Shown here: piece by piece, positions 17,300 to 25,675 of the stretch
How positions within the stretch are numbered: the stretch's first letter is position 1
Layout: each line of letters starts with the position of its first letter
DNA from: Pseudomonadota bacterium
Lineage (GTDB): Bacteria; Pseudomonadota; Alphaproteobacteria; Rhizobiales; Xanthobacteraceae
Length of the DNA: 64,000 nucleotides
Assembly (NCBI GenBank): GCA_023387735.1
Contig: JAEWHP010000007.1
Coordinates: 35,559-99,558 of the forward strand
Reading direction: 5' to 3'
The notes under the pieces: model-generated
Seen by the model: only the letters and a program-made list of their open reading frames with translations
Database searches by the model: none
Told to the model about the DNA's origin: nothing
Translations under genes and position numbers: made by a program

Positions 17300-18196
17300 T
17301 CAGCCGCCTTTCGCCAGCCTTCGCATCACCTCGTCGAGCTGTTCGAGGTTGCGGTAGTTGATCTGGACGCTGCCGCCGGGATCGCGGTGGTTGACGGTCA
17401 CGGCAAGACCGAGCGCATCGCTGACGCGCTTCTCCAGCGCGATGGTGTCCGCGTCCTTCGCCTTCCCTCCTCCACCGCCGCCACTGCTACGCGCCTTCTG
17501 CGGCTTGCGTTCCGGCACGCCCTCCTCATGGGCCAGCGCTTCGGTCTGGCGCACGTTGAGGCCCTCGGCGAGGATGCGCTTTGCAGCAGCGAGCGGATCG
17601 GGCACGCCGATCAGCGCGCGGGCGTGGCCCGCCGACAATTCACCGCTCGCGATATAGGACTGCACCTCCGCCGGCAGCTTGGTCAGCCGCATCATGTTGG
17701 CGACGTGGCTGCGGCTCTTGCCGACTTCCTTGGCGATGTCTTCCTGGCTGCGTTTGAATTCGTTGGCGAGCGCGTGATAGCCCTGCGCCTCCTCCATCGC
17801 ATTGAGGTCTTCGCGCTGCACGTTCTCGATGATCATGATCTCGAGCGCGTCGGAGTCGTTGACCTCGATCGGGACGATCGGCACCTCGTGCAGGCTGGCG
17901 AGCTGCGCGGCGCGCCAGCGGCGCTCGCCGGCGATGATCTCGTAGCGGTCCTGGCTGCCCTTGACCGGCCGCACCACGATCGGCTGGATCACGCCGTGCT
18001 GTTTGACCGAACTGGCGAGTTCGCCGAGTTCGGTATCGGAAAACGTCCGCCGCGGGTTGCGCGGATTTGGCTTGAGAAATTCGATCGGCACCTTGCGCTG
18101 ATTGCGCGGCCGTTCGACATGCGCGGCCTCGCCGCCGACATCCCCGATCAGACTTGCCAGACCACGACCCAGTCGTGAACGCGCCTCGTCGGCCAT
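17300..18196 (-). CDS. parB: Chromosome-partitioning protein ParB
   Basis: CTP-dependent DNA clamp that loads at parS, 298 residues. ATG at 18196 is chosen because AAGGGAG lies just upstream and the longer frame is non-family sequence. The N-terminal ParA-interaction peptide RLGRGLASLIGD is followed by the CTP-binding motif GERRWR at 90-95, the NVQREDLNAMEEAQGYHAL block, the HTH around SRSHVANMMRLTKLP and a C-terminal dimerisation domain. parA lies upstream on the same strand, but an inverted repeat fills the 176-base gap. Three parS sites are found 1.8-3.9 kb away. Confidence 0.96.
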   Translation of the reverse strand: MADEARSRLGRGLASLIGDVGGEAAHVERPRNQRKVPIEFLKPNPRNPRRTFSDTELGELASSVKQHGVIQPIVVRPVKGSQDRYEIIAGERRWRAAQLASLHEVPIVPIEVNDSDALEIMIIENVQREDLNAMEEAQGYHALANEFKRSQEDIAKEVGKSRSHVANMMRLTKLPAEVQSYIASGELSAGHARALIGVPDPLAAAKRILAEGLNVRQTEALAHEEGVPERKPQKARSSGGGGGGKAKDADTIALEKRVSDALGLAVTVNHRDPGGSVQINYRNLEQLDEVMRRLAKGG

Positions 18197-18256
18197 CGTC
18201 GCCAACTCCCTTGGATTCACTTGGCTACTCCGCAACAAAAATTCGGTTGACCCTGC

Positions 18257-18362
18257 CGTCATTCCGGGGCGCGTCGCGTGACGCGAACCCGGAATCTCGA
18301 AGTTGGTAGTCCTCCGTCGGGATTCCGGATCGATCCGCTCGCGCGGATCGTCCGGAATGACG
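18257..18362. repeat. CGTCATTCCGG palindromic element, copy 2
   Basis: Outer arms CGTCATTCCGG (18257-18267) and CCGGAATGACG (18352-18362) are perfect reverse complements. The internal sequence GAACCCGGAATCTC is shared with copy 1 at 16161-16251. It occupies the parA-parB intergenic gap and could fold in the transcript and lower parB relative to parA. Confidence 0.85.
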
Positions 18363-18372
18363 CCGCAAAGGA

Positions 18373-19224
18373 CTAATGCGCCCGCAGGTCGCGCTCGCGC
18401 TGGATCACTTCCGTCGCAAGCTTGAGATAGGCTTCGCTGCCGACGCACTTCAGGTCATAGACCAGCACGGGCTTGCCGTAGGACGGCGCCTCGGAGATGC
18501 GCACGTTGCGCGGGATCATGGTGTTGTAGACCTTGCCGCCCATGAACTGCCGCACGTCGGCGACGACCTGGTTCGACAAATTGTTGCGCGAGTCGAACAT
18601 CGTCAGCACGATGCCGTGGATCGACAGGTTCGGATTGAGCGTCGAGCGCACCTGCTCCACCGTCTGCAGCAATTGCGACAGACCTTCGAGCGCGAAGAAC
18701 TCGCATTGCAGCGGCACCAGGATCGCATCGGACGCTGCCATCGCGTTGACGGTGAGAAGGTTCAGCGACGGCGGGCAGTCGATCAGCACGTAGGTGTAAT
18801 CGGTATCCGGTGCGGCATTCTTGTTCAGCGCCGCGATCGCGTCGCGGAGACGGAACGCGCGGCCGGGCGTCGTTCCGAGTTCGAGCTCGAGGCCGGACAG
18901 ATCCATGGTCGAGGAAGCGATGTGCAGCCGCGGCACCGCGGTGGCGACCACCGCCTCGCGCAACGGCGCTTCGCCGATCAGCACATCGTAGGTCGAGCAG
19001 CTGCGGTTGCGGCGATCGATGCCGAGACCAGTAGAGGCGTTGCCCTGCGGATCGAGATCGACGATCAGGACGCGCTCGCCGATCGCCGCGAGTGCGGTGC
19101 CAAGGTTGATCGCTGTGGTGGTCTTGCCGACGCCACCCTTCTGGTTGGCAAGCGACAGGATGCGCGGATGGGGCGGTGGAGTCTCGTCCCTATCCTCTTG
19201 ATAAATCTCGTCTAATTCGCTCAT
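18373..19224 (-). CDS. parA: Chromosome-partitioning ATPase ParA
   Basis: Walker-type ParA/MinD ATPase that moves ParB-parS complexes, 283 residues. The deviant Walker A KGGVGKT is at 29-35, the Walker A' region is VLIVDLDPQGNASTGLG, and the family blocks YVLIDCPPSLNLLTVNA and MFDSRNNLSNQV follow. A roughly 20-residue acidic N-terminal extension precedes the core. The start codon overlaps the rsmG stop by 4 bases, so the two are coupled. Confidence 0.97.
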   Translation of the reverse strand: MSELDEIYQEDRDETPPPHPRILSLANQKGGVGKTTTAINLGTALAAIGERVLIVDLDPQGNASTGLGIDRRNRSCSTYDVLIGEAPLREAVVATAVPRLHIASSTMDLSGLELELGTTPGRAFRLRDAIAALNKNAAPDTDYTYVLIDCPPSLNLLTVNAMAASDAILVPLQCEFFALEGLSQLLQTVEQVRSTLNPNLSIHGIVLTMFDSRNNLSNQVVADVRQFMGGKVYNTMIPRNVRISEAPSYGKPVLVYDLKCVGSEAYLKLATEVIQRERDLRAH

Positions 19225-19919
19225 GCCCGATCGCCATGTGTGATCGCGGAGGGGTTGCGCCGCTCGATCCGATCGAGTTCGACGATCCAGCCGTGCCCGC
19301 CCGTGCGGCTGGAATGGAGTCGCGGTTCAATATTCCAATATTTAGTAGCTTCGGTCAATTCCGACTCTACATCTTGACCCTTGAGAAATAAGGCTTTTGC
19401 GCCCTGCTTCACCAAGGGTTCTGCGTAACCGATTAGCTGATGTAACGGAGCCAGCGCACGTGCAGTGACGCAATCGACGCGGCTTCCGATTCTATCCACA
19501 ATATCTCCAATGTCGGCCAAATGCACGGTCCCATGCGCGCCGGTGACGCGAATCGCTTCGCGCAGGAAGGCTGCTTTTTTGGCGTTGCGTTCGACCAGGT
19601 GAACCATGGCGCCGGGCGTTTCCGCCAAGGCGCAGGCAAGCACCACGCCCGGAAATCCGCCGCCGCTGCCGAGGTCGGCCCACACCTTCGCCGATGGCGC
19701 GAGGGTCAGGAGCTGGAGCGAATCGGCGACGTGGCGGGTCCAGAGATTTGGAAGCGTGGAGGGCGCGACGAGATTCGTCTTGGCCTGCCATTCCACGAGA
19801 AGGTCGAGGTAGCGATCCAGCCGCGCTTCAGTCTCTGACGAAACGGGGGTGAGCGCCAACGCCGCGGTCTTGTCAGCGGCCAGAATGGGCGAGGGGGTTT
19901 GGGTGGCGGCTTTCGCCAT
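19221..19919 (-). CDS. rsmG: 16S rRNA (guanine-527-N7)-methyltransferase RsmG
   Basis: SAM-dependent methyltransferase (GidB) acting on the 530 loop of 16S rRNA, 232 residues from the ATG at 19919. The SAM-binding block is WADLGSGGGFPGVVLACAL, followed by VHLVERNAKKAAFLREA and DCVTARALAPLHQLIGYAEP. Gene order mnmG-rsmG-parA-parB is one of the most conserved origin-proximal arrangements in bacteria. The ATGA overlap with parA suggests one transcript. A palindromic repeat and a parS site lie upstream. Confidence 0.95.
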   Translation of the reverse strand: MAKAATQTPSPILAADKTAALALTPVSSETEARLDRYLDLLVEWQAKTNLVAPSTLPNLWTRHVADSLQLLTLAPSAKVWADLGSGGGFPGVVLACALAETPGAMVHLVERNAKKAAFLREAIRVTGAHGTVHLADIGDIVDRIGSRVDCVTARALAPLHQLIGYAEPLVKQGAKALFLKGQDVESELTEATKYWNIEPRLHSSRTGGHGWIVELDRIERRNPSAITHGDRA

Positions 19920-19940
19920 GAGGGTCTCGGACGGTGCACT

Positions 19941-20025
19941 TGTAGGACGGGGTAGAGCGCAGCGAAACCCATCGTCTCTCGGCGGACGCGATTGATGGGT
20001 TTCGCTCCGCTCTACCCATCCCACA
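19941..20025. repeat. GCGCAGCG-core palindromic element, copy 1
   Basis: Left arm 19941-19971 and right arm 19996-20025 are imperfect reverse complements (TGTAGGAC..GGTAGAGCGCAGCG and its inverse, with one bulge and a few mismatches). It sits in the rsmG-mnmG gap, next to a parS site. A related element is at 40712-40793. Confidence 0.75.
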
Positions 20026-20035
20026 TCTACGTCAG

Positions 20036-20051
20036 CGTTTCACGTGAAACA
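20036..20051. promoter_or_regulatory. parS site 1
   Basis: CGTTTCACGTGAAACA matches the bacterial parS consensus TGTTTCACGTGAAACA at 15 of 16 positions, including the complete TTTCACGTGAAA palindrome. Intergenic, between mnmG and rsmG. Confidence 0.9.
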
Positions 20052-20055
20052 GATT

Positions 20056-21939
20056 CTATGCGCTCGCCTTCGAAGTCTTTCGGCGGGCTTCCCGGCGCAG
20101 ATACGCTGCCAGGATTCCGAGCGCCGCCGGCGTCAATCCATCCAGCCGACCCGCCTGCCCCACGGTCCGCGGCCGCGCCGCCTCCAACTTCGAGCGCGCC
20201 TCGTTCGAAAGTCCCGGCACATCGGCATAATCGATGTCGGTCAGAACCAGCCCCTCGTCACGCCGGAAGGCATCGACGTCGGCGGTCTGACGCTTGAGGT
20301 AGACGTCGTACTTGGCATCGATCTCAAGATGGACGGCGATCGATGGATCCACCGAAGTGAGCTCCGGCCAGATCCCCTGAAGCATCGACCACTCGATTTC
20401 CGGATAGGCCAGCAGCTCAAACGCCGAGCGCCGATGGCCGTCCCGGTTCAGCGCCAGGCCGTGCTTGGCGGCTTCATTCGGCGTGATTGCCAACGACTTC
20501 GCGAGCGACTTCGCCGATGCCAAGGCCGCCATCTTGGCCGCGTGTCGTTGTGACCGCGCCTGCCCTACGCAGCCCAAGGCAATCCCCTTGTCCGTCAGGC
20601 GCTGGTCGGCATTGTCGGCCCGCAAGGTCAGACGATACTCGGCCCGCGAGGTGAACATCCGGTACGGCTCGGTTATGCCCCGGGTCACGAGGTCATCGAT
20701 CATCACGCCGAGATAGCCGTCGGCGCGATCGAACACGATCGGCTCGGCCCCGCTCGCGGCCAACGCAGCGTTCAGTCCGGCGACGATCCCTTGGGCCGCA
20801 GCTTCTTCGTATCCCGTCGTGCCGTTGATCTGCCCGGCCAGGAAGAGACCCGGAAGGCGCCTGGTCTGCAGGGTCGGCTCAAGTTCGCGCGGATCGACGT
20901 GATCGTATTCGATGGCATATCCGGGCCGGACCATCTTCACCCGCTCGAGGCCGGGAATGGTGGCGAGGATCGCGAGCTGAACTTCCTCCGGCAGCGAGGT
21001 CGAAATGCCGTTGGGATAGACTGTGGAGTCGTTGAGGCCTTCCGGCTCCAGGAAGATCTGGTGCCCGTCGCGGTCTCCGAAGCGGACGATCTTGTCTTCG
21101 ATCGAGGGACAATAGCGCGGGCCGCTGCTCTTGATCTGGCCGGAGTACATCGGCGAGCGATGGACATTGGCCCGGATCACTTCATGGGTCGCCGGCGTGG
21201 TCCGGGTGATCCCGCACTGGATCTGCGGCGTCGTGATCCGGTCCGTCATCACCGAAAACGGCTCTGGGGGATCGTCGCCGGGCTGCATCTCGACCGCGGA
21301 CCAGTCGATGGTGGTCCCATCCAGTCGCGGCGGCGTGCCGGTCTTCAGCCGTCCGAGGGTAAAGCCGGCGCGCTCGAACGAACCCGAGAGCCCCATTGCC
21401 GGCGCTTCGCCAACCCGGCCGGCAGGCCAGTTCTTTTCACCGAGATGGATCAGTCCGCGCAGAAAGGTCCCGGTCGTAATGACGACGGCACCCGCCGCAA
21501 GCTCCCGTCCCTCGCCCAGTCGAATGCCTGTGACCCGACCGTTCGAGACGATCAGCTCTTCAGCCTCGCCTTCGATGACACTCAGATTGTCGGTCTCCTG
21601 GATCGCGCTCTGCATCGCCGCGGCGTAAAGCTGGCGATCGGCCTGAGCCCGCGGTCCCCGGACCGCTGGACCCTTACGGCGGTTGAGCATCCGAAACTGG
21701 ATTCCGCCGGCATCGGCGACCCGGCCCATCAGGCCGTCCAAGGCGTCGACCTCGCGGACCAGATGACCCTTGCCGAGGCCCCCAATGGCGGGATTGCAGG
21801 ACATCGCGCCTATGGTCGAAAAGCGATGGGTGACGAGGGCGGTCCTGGCGCCCATCCGGGCAGCCGCGCTCGCGGCTTCGCAGCCGGCGTGGCCACCACC
21901 AATGACGATGACGTCGAAGGTATCCGCTGGGGAAATCAT
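20056..21939 (-). CDS. mnmG: tRNA uridine-5-carboxymethylaminomethyl synthesis enzyme MnmG
   Basis: FAD enzyme (GidA) that with MnmE modifies the wobble uridine of several tRNAs, 627 residues. The FAD dinucleotide fold is at 14-19 in VIGGGHAGCEAA, followed by MSCNPAIGGLGKGHLVREVDAL, GTFLRGLIHLG, LKTGTPPRLDG and the C-terminal helical domain. Three parS sites flank the gene, one at its 3' end and two upstream of its start, so ParB loading occurs right over this locus. Separated from mnmE by 137 bases. Confidence 0.97.
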   Translation of the reverse strand: MISPADTFDVIVIGGGHAGCEAASAAARMGARTALVTHRFSTIGAMSCNPAIGGLGKGHLVREVDALDGLMGRVADAGGIQFRMLNRRKGPAVRGPRAQADRQLYAAAMQSAIQETDNLSVIEGEAEELIVSNGRVTGIRLGEGRELAAGAVVITTGTFLRGLIHLGEKNWPAGRVGEAPAMGLSGSFERAGFTLGRLKTGTPPRLDGTTIDWSAVEMQPGDDPPEPFSVMTDRITTPQIQCGITRTTPATHEVIRANVHRSPMYSGQIKSSGPRYCPSIEDKIVRFGDRDGHQIFLEPEGLNDSTVYPNGISTSLPEEVQLAILATIPGLERVKMVRPGYAIEYDHVDPRELEPTLQTRRLPGLFLAGQINGTTGYEEAAAQGIVAGLNAALAASGAEPIVFDRADGYLGVMIDDLVTRGITEPYRMFTSRAEYRLTLRADNADQRLTDKGIALGCVGQARSQRHAAKMAALASAKSLAKSLAITPNEAAKHGLALNRDGHRRSAFELLAYPEIEWSMLQGIWPELTSVDPSIAVHLEIDAKYDVYLKRQTADVDAFRRDEGLVLTDIDYADVPGLSNEARSKLEAARPRTVGQAGRLDGLTPAALGILAAYLRREARRKTSKASA

Positions 21940-21995
21940 GGCGGGACTTCTATCCCGGAGTTCTAAAACCCGAAAGTGGACTCTGGCGGATTCTT

Positions 21996-22011
21996 TGTTT
22001 CACGTGAAACG
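21996..22011. promoter_or_regulatory. parS site 2
   Basis: TGTTTCACGTGAAACG, 15 of 16 to the parS consensus. It lies in the 137-base mnmG-mnmE gap, 23 bases from parS site 3, which is nearly perfect spacing for two adjacent ParB loading sites. Confidence 0.92.
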
Positions 22012-22034
22012 GGTTCCGCTGGGGGCCCTCCAAC

Positions 22035-22050
22035 TGTTTCACGTGAAACA
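22035..22050. promoter_or_regulatory. parS site 3 (perfect)
   Basis: TGTTTCACGTGAAACA is identical to the 16-base parS consensus. It lies in the same gap as site 2, just downstream of the mnmE stop. Confidence 0.96.
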
Positions 22051-22076
22051 GCCCATTAAGGTTAACAAACGAAATC

Positions 22077-23408
22077 TTATTTCCCGACGCAGAACTCCCG
22101 GAAGATCACATCGAGGATATCCTCGACGTCGACCCGCCCGAGAAGTCGTCCCAGCGAATGGGCCGCGGCCCGCAGTTCTTCTGCGGCGAGCTCCTCGCCC
22201 TCCCCGACCACCGCGATGCTGCGCCCCAGCGAAGCCACCGTCTCCTGCAGCAAGCTCCTTTGCCGGGCTCGGCCAATCAGAGCGCCCTCGCCTCTGCCAA
22301 AGTAAGCCTGAGCGAACTCCACCAGGGCCGCGATCAGATCCAGCACCCCGTCGCCCCGATGCGCCGAAATCTCAAAACCCGATTGTCCGCCCGGCTGGGC
22401 CAGCGGACGACCCGGCCCTTCGAGATCGATCTTGTTGCGGACGGTCCAGACTGGAGTCTTAGTGCCGTGCTGAACGTGCGTGTCCGCCGAGTCCGTCAGC
22501 CACAGAACCAGGTCCGCATCGGCGGCGCGCGCCCTCGCCCGACGAACGCCCTCCTGTTCTACCGGATCATCCGTCTCGCGAATGCCGGCCGTGTCGATGA
22601 CCGTTATCGGATAGCCGTCGAGATCGAGCTGCACTTCGATGACGTCGCGCGTGGTGCCGGCGTGCGGCGAAACAATCGCGACCTCGCGACGCGCGAGCTG
22701 GTTCATCAAGGTCGACTTTCCGACGTTGGGCGGTCCCGCGATCGTTACGACGAGCCCATCGCGAAGGCGTTCACTCCGCCCCTCGGCCGCGAGCACTTCT
22801 TCGATCTCAGTTCGGAGCGCCTTGATCTTCTGGAGCGCCGGCGCGATCAACTCCGCCGGCACGTCTCCCTCGTCTGAAAAATCGATACCGGCCTCGATCA
22901 GCGCCGACGCCTCGATGATCCGCGCCCGCCAGTCGCGCGCCTTGTCGCCGAGCAAGCCTTTCAACTGGCGGAGCGCCTGGAGCCGCTGACGGTCGGTATC
23001 GGCGTGAATGAGATCGTCGAGACCTTCGGCTTCGGTGAGATCGAGCTTGCCGTTCTCGAAGGCACGCCGGGTGAATTCGCCGGACTCGGCGGCGCGAACA
23101 TTGTCGAATCCGGCGAGCGCCGTAAACAGGGCGGCGAGCACCGCGCGCCCGCCATGGACATGGAATTCCGCGACGTCTTCGCCGGTCGCGCTGGCCGGAC
23201 CTGGAAACCACAACACCACGGCATCGTCGATCGGCCGTTGGCCGACATCCCTCAACAACGCCCGGGTGGCCATACGCGGCGACGGCATTTTTCCTGCCAG
23301 CGCTGTCACCACTTTTCCAGCCTGCGGACCCGAGACCCGCACCATGGCAATCGCGCTCGGAGGCCGGCCGGACGACAATGCAAAGATGGTCTGATCTCGC
23401 GGATGCAT
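22077..23408 (-). CDS. mnmE: tRNA modification GTPase MnmE
   Basis: GTPase partner of MnmG (TrmE/ThdF), 443 residues. The N-terminal tetrahydrofolate-binding domain contains QTIFALSSGRPPSAIAMVRVSG. A helical domain is split by the G domain, with G1 GPPNVGKS at 225-232, a DTAG-type switch in DTAGIRETDD and NKID. The invariant C-terminal FCVGK supplies the formyl-binding Cys. Located downstream of rho but separated by a strong terminator, so it probably has its own promoter (see 23550-23579). Confidence 0.96.
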   Translation of the reverse strand: MHPRDQTIFALSSGRPPSAIAMVRVSGPQAGKVVTALAGKMPSPRMATRALLRDVGQRPIDDAVVLWFPGPASATGEDVAEFHVHGGRAVLAALFTALAGFDNVRAAESGEFTRRAFENGKLDLTEAEGLDDLIHADTDRQRLQALRQLKGLLGDKARDWRARIIEASALIEAGIDFSDEGDVPAELIAPALQKIKALRTEIEEVLAAEGRSERLRDGLVVTIAGPPNVGKSTLMNQLARREVAIVSPHAGTTRDVIEVQLDLDGYPITVIDTAGIRETDDPVEQEGVRRARARAADADLVLWLTDSADTHVQHGTKTPVWTVRNKIDLEGPGRPLAQPGGQSGFEISAHRGDGVLDLIAALVEFAQAYFGRGEGALIGRARQRSLLQETVASLGRSIAVVGEGEELAAEELRAAAHSLGRLLGRVDVEDILDVIFREFCVGK

Positions 23409-23549
23409 CGCCTATTTGTTCAAGCGGCTTTGGAAAGGCAACGCCATTTCAAATCAGCTGGCCGAGTCATCGGGTCTCATCGGCATCTGCGCCTTGCCGG
23501 CTCTGCGGCACAACGAACCACCCTACCCATGCCGTATCTCTGCATAAAT

Positions 23550-23579
23550 TTTATATAATACAGATACTTAGTTGGTTAA
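23550..23579 (-). promoter_or_regulatory. Candidate promoter of mnmE
   Basis: Read on the minus strand: TTAACC (23574-23579), an 18-base spacer, then TATAAA (23550-23555). It lies in an unusually AT-rich patch between the rho terminator and mnmE. The -35 is a poor match to TTGACA, so this is a candidate only. The adjacent palindrome GTTAA-N4-TTAAC (23575-23588) might be an operator. Confidence 0.4.
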
Positions 23580-23648
23580 CGCATTAACATGGGGATTTTG
23601 TCGGCGCCATCCCCCTTGGCGAACCCTGCCGGGCCGACGACCCCATAA

Positions 23649-23677
23649 GAAAAGGCGCCCCGCTGGTGCGAGGCGCC
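23649..23677 (-). terminator. Rho-independent terminator after rho
   Basis: On the minus strand a 10-bp stem (arms 23668-23677 and 23654-23663, one G-U pair) closes an ACCA loop and is followed by TTTTC. It begins 26 bases downstream of the rho stop codon and separates rho from mnmE. Confidence 0.88.
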
Positions 23678-23702
23678 CTCTCCTGTCCCTGGCCTGCTCG
23701 GC

Positions 23703-24968
23703 TCAGGTATTCATCGAGTCGAAGAACTCGGCGTTGTTCTTGGTGTTGCGCAGCTTGTCGAGCAGGAAGTCGATCGCATCCATGGTGCCCATCGGATTGA
23801 GGATCCGGCGCAGCACGTACATTTTCTTCAGAAGCTGCGGATCGGTGATCAGCTCTTCCTTGCGGGTGCCGGACCGCGAGATGTCGATCGCCGGGAACGT
23901 CCGCTTGTCGGAGACCTTGCGGTCAAGGATGAGTTCGGAGTTACCGGTGCCCTTGAATTCTTCGAAGATGACTTCGTCCATGCGGCTGCCGGTATCGACC
24001 AGCGCGGTGGCGATGATCGTGAGCGAACCGCCCTCCTCGATGTTTCGCGCGGCACCGAAGAATCGCTTCGGCCGCTGCAGCGCGTTGGCGTCGACACCGC
24101 CGGTCAGCACCTTGCCGGATGACGGCACCACGGTGTTGTAAGCGCGGCCCAGACGCGTGATCGAGTCCAGAAGGATCACCACGTCGCGGCCGTGCTCGAC
24201 GAGCCGCTTGGCTTTCTCGATCACCATCTCGGCGACCTGGACGTGACGCACCGCCGGTTCGTCGAACGTCGACGAGACGACTTCGCCCTTCACCGAACGC
24301 TGCATGTCCGTGACTTCTTCCGGACGCTCGTCGATCAGCAGAACGATCAGATAGCATTCCGGATGATTGGCCGTGATCGAGTGCGCGATGTTCTGCATCA
24401 GCACCGTCTTGCCGGTGCGCGGCGGCGCCACGATCAGCGCGCGCTGGCCTTTGCCGATCGGCGCGACGATGTCGATAACCCTTGCAGAAAGGTCTTTGCG
24501 CGTCGGGTCTTCGAGTTCGAGGCGGAAGCGCTGGTCCGGAAACAGCGGCGTGAGGTTGTCGAAATTGACCTTGTGCTTGGACTTTTCCGGGTCTTCGAAA
24601 TTGAGGGTGTTGACCTTCAGCAGCGCGAAGTAGCGTTCGCCTTCCTTGGGGCTGCGGATGTGGCCTTCGATGGTGTCACCAGTGCGAAGACCGAAGCGGC
24701 GGATTTGCGAAGGCGAGACGTAGATGTCGTCGGGGCCGGGCAGGTAGTTCGCGTCCGGCGAGCGAAGAAAGCCGAAGCCGTCGGAGAGAACCTCGACGAC
24801 GCCTTCGCCGATGATATCGGTTTCCTGAATCGCAAGCTGCTTGAGGATGGCGAACATCAGCTCCTGCTTGCGCATGGTGCTGGCATTTTCGACCCCATTC
24901 TCTTCCGCGAACGAGACGAGCTCGGCCGGCGTTTTCGATTTGAGGTCCTGGAGTTTCATTTCCCGCAT
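23703..24968 (-). CDS. rho: Transcription termination factor Rho
   Basis: Hexameric RNA helicase of factor-dependent termination, 421 residues. N-terminal LQDLKSKTPAELVSFAEENG is followed by the RNA-binding cold-shock fold (GFGFLRSPDANYLPGPDDIYVS, about 64-86). Walker A APPRTGKT is at 181-188 and the Q- and R-loop region is near VPSSGKVLTGGVD. The ATG at 24968 is used; an ATG three codons later is equally possible. A promoter candidate lies about 190 bases upstream, leaving a long leader, which would fit the known autoregulation of rho genes. Confidence 0.97.
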   Translation of the reverse strand: MREMKLQDLKSKTPAELVSFAEENGVENASTMRKQELMFAILKQLAIQETDIIGEGVVEVLSDGFGFLRSPDANYLPGPDDIYVSPSQIRRFGLRTGDTIEGHIRSPKEGERYFALLKVNTLNFEDPEKSKHKVNFDNLTPLFPDQRFRLELEDPTRKDLSARVIDIVAPIGKGQRALIVAPPRTGKTVLMQNIAHSITANHPECYLIVLLIDERPEEVTDMQRSVKGEVVSSTFDEPAVRHVQVAEMVIEKAKRLVEHGRDVVILLDSITRLGRAYNTVVPSSGKVLTGGVDANALQRPKRFFGAARNIEEGGSLTIIATALVDTGSRMDEVIFEEFKGTGNSELILDRKVSDKRTFPAIDISRSGTRKEELITDPQLLKKMYVLRRILNPMGTMDAIDFLLDKLRNTKNNAEFFDSMNT

Positions 24969-25162
24969 TGGGGTGGTCCTGTGGAGTGTTCTTTAGAGAA
25001 GGGGGTGCGAGGTGGCTTAAGGAAAAAGCGGACACGAAAAATGGAAGGTCCGCAGGTCTAAGCAAGGAAAGCGCCGGTGAGGCTTCAAACCTGATGCGGC
25101 GGCCGGTCCAGTGAAGGAGCCGGAACGCAACCACATCCGCCTGCGTGGGGTGGGATTTGGAC

Positions 25163-25191
25163 AATATAGAAAATCGCTTGGCGCTTCGCAA
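25163..25191 (-). promoter_or_regulatory. Candidate promoter of rho
   Basis: Minus-strand TTGCGA (25186-25191) and TATATT (25163-25168) with a 17-base spacer, in the hemJ-rho gap. The start point would fall near 25156, giving a leader of roughly 190 bases before the rho ATG. Confidence 0.5.
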
Positions 25192-25222
25192 GCAGATGCG
25201 AAGCGCGGCCGGCGATGAAAGC

Positions 25223-25675
25223 CTAACCCTGGAACGGCTTCACGATCACCATGACCACGATGAGGATCATCAGGGCCGTGGGTACCTCATTGATAATACG
25301 GTAGAATTTCTGGCTCCGGGTATTCTTGTCGGCGGCGAAATCCTTGACCCATCGGGAAAAAAAACCGTGGACGCCGGACAGGATCAGCACCAGCGTCAAT
25401 TTGGCGTGGAACCAGCCGGACGCGTACCAATGACCGGCCCAGGCGAGATAAAGCCCGGCCAGCCAGGTGATGATCATCGCCGGATTGATGATCGCCTTCA
25501 GCAGGCGCCATTCCATCACCTTGAAGGTCTCGGACTGCTTCGATCCGATCTCGGCATCGCAATGATAAACGAACAGCCGCGGCAGATAGAGCATGCCGGC
25601 CATCCACGAGATGACCGCAATTACATGCAGCGCCTTGATCCACGGATACGCCGTGACGGTGATCCACTCATACAT
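25223..25675 (-). CDS. hemJ: Protoporphyrinogen IX oxidase HemJ
   Basis: 150-residue membrane protein of the HemJ/UPF0093 family, which oxidises protoporphyrinogen IX to protoporphyrin IX in heme synthesis when HemG and HemY are absent. Four hydrophobic segments are visible. Conserved His17 sits in WIKALHVIAVISWMAGMLYLPR, and conserved KLTLVL and SRWVKDF segments follow. It is the last leftward gene before the candidate replication origin. In Caulobacter the corresponding position carries hemE; no hemE is present here. Confidence 0.93.
   Translation of the reverse strand: MYEWITVTAYPWIKALHVIAVISWMAGMLYLPRLFVYHCDAEIGSKQSETFKVMEWRLLKAIINPAMIITWLAGLYLAWAGHWYASGWFHAKLTLVLILSGVHGFFSRWVKDFAADKNTRSQKFYRIINEVPTALMILIVVMVIVKPFQG

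Noticed and set aside
20791..21966. 391-residue plus-strand open frame opposite mnmG
   Set aside because: Shadow frame opposite an unmistakable MnmG.
23575..23588. GTTAA-N4-TTAAC, considered as a CtrA site
   Set aside because: CtrA sites are TTAA-N7-TTAA or TTAACCAT; the 4-base spacing does not fit. It is kept only as a possible operator.
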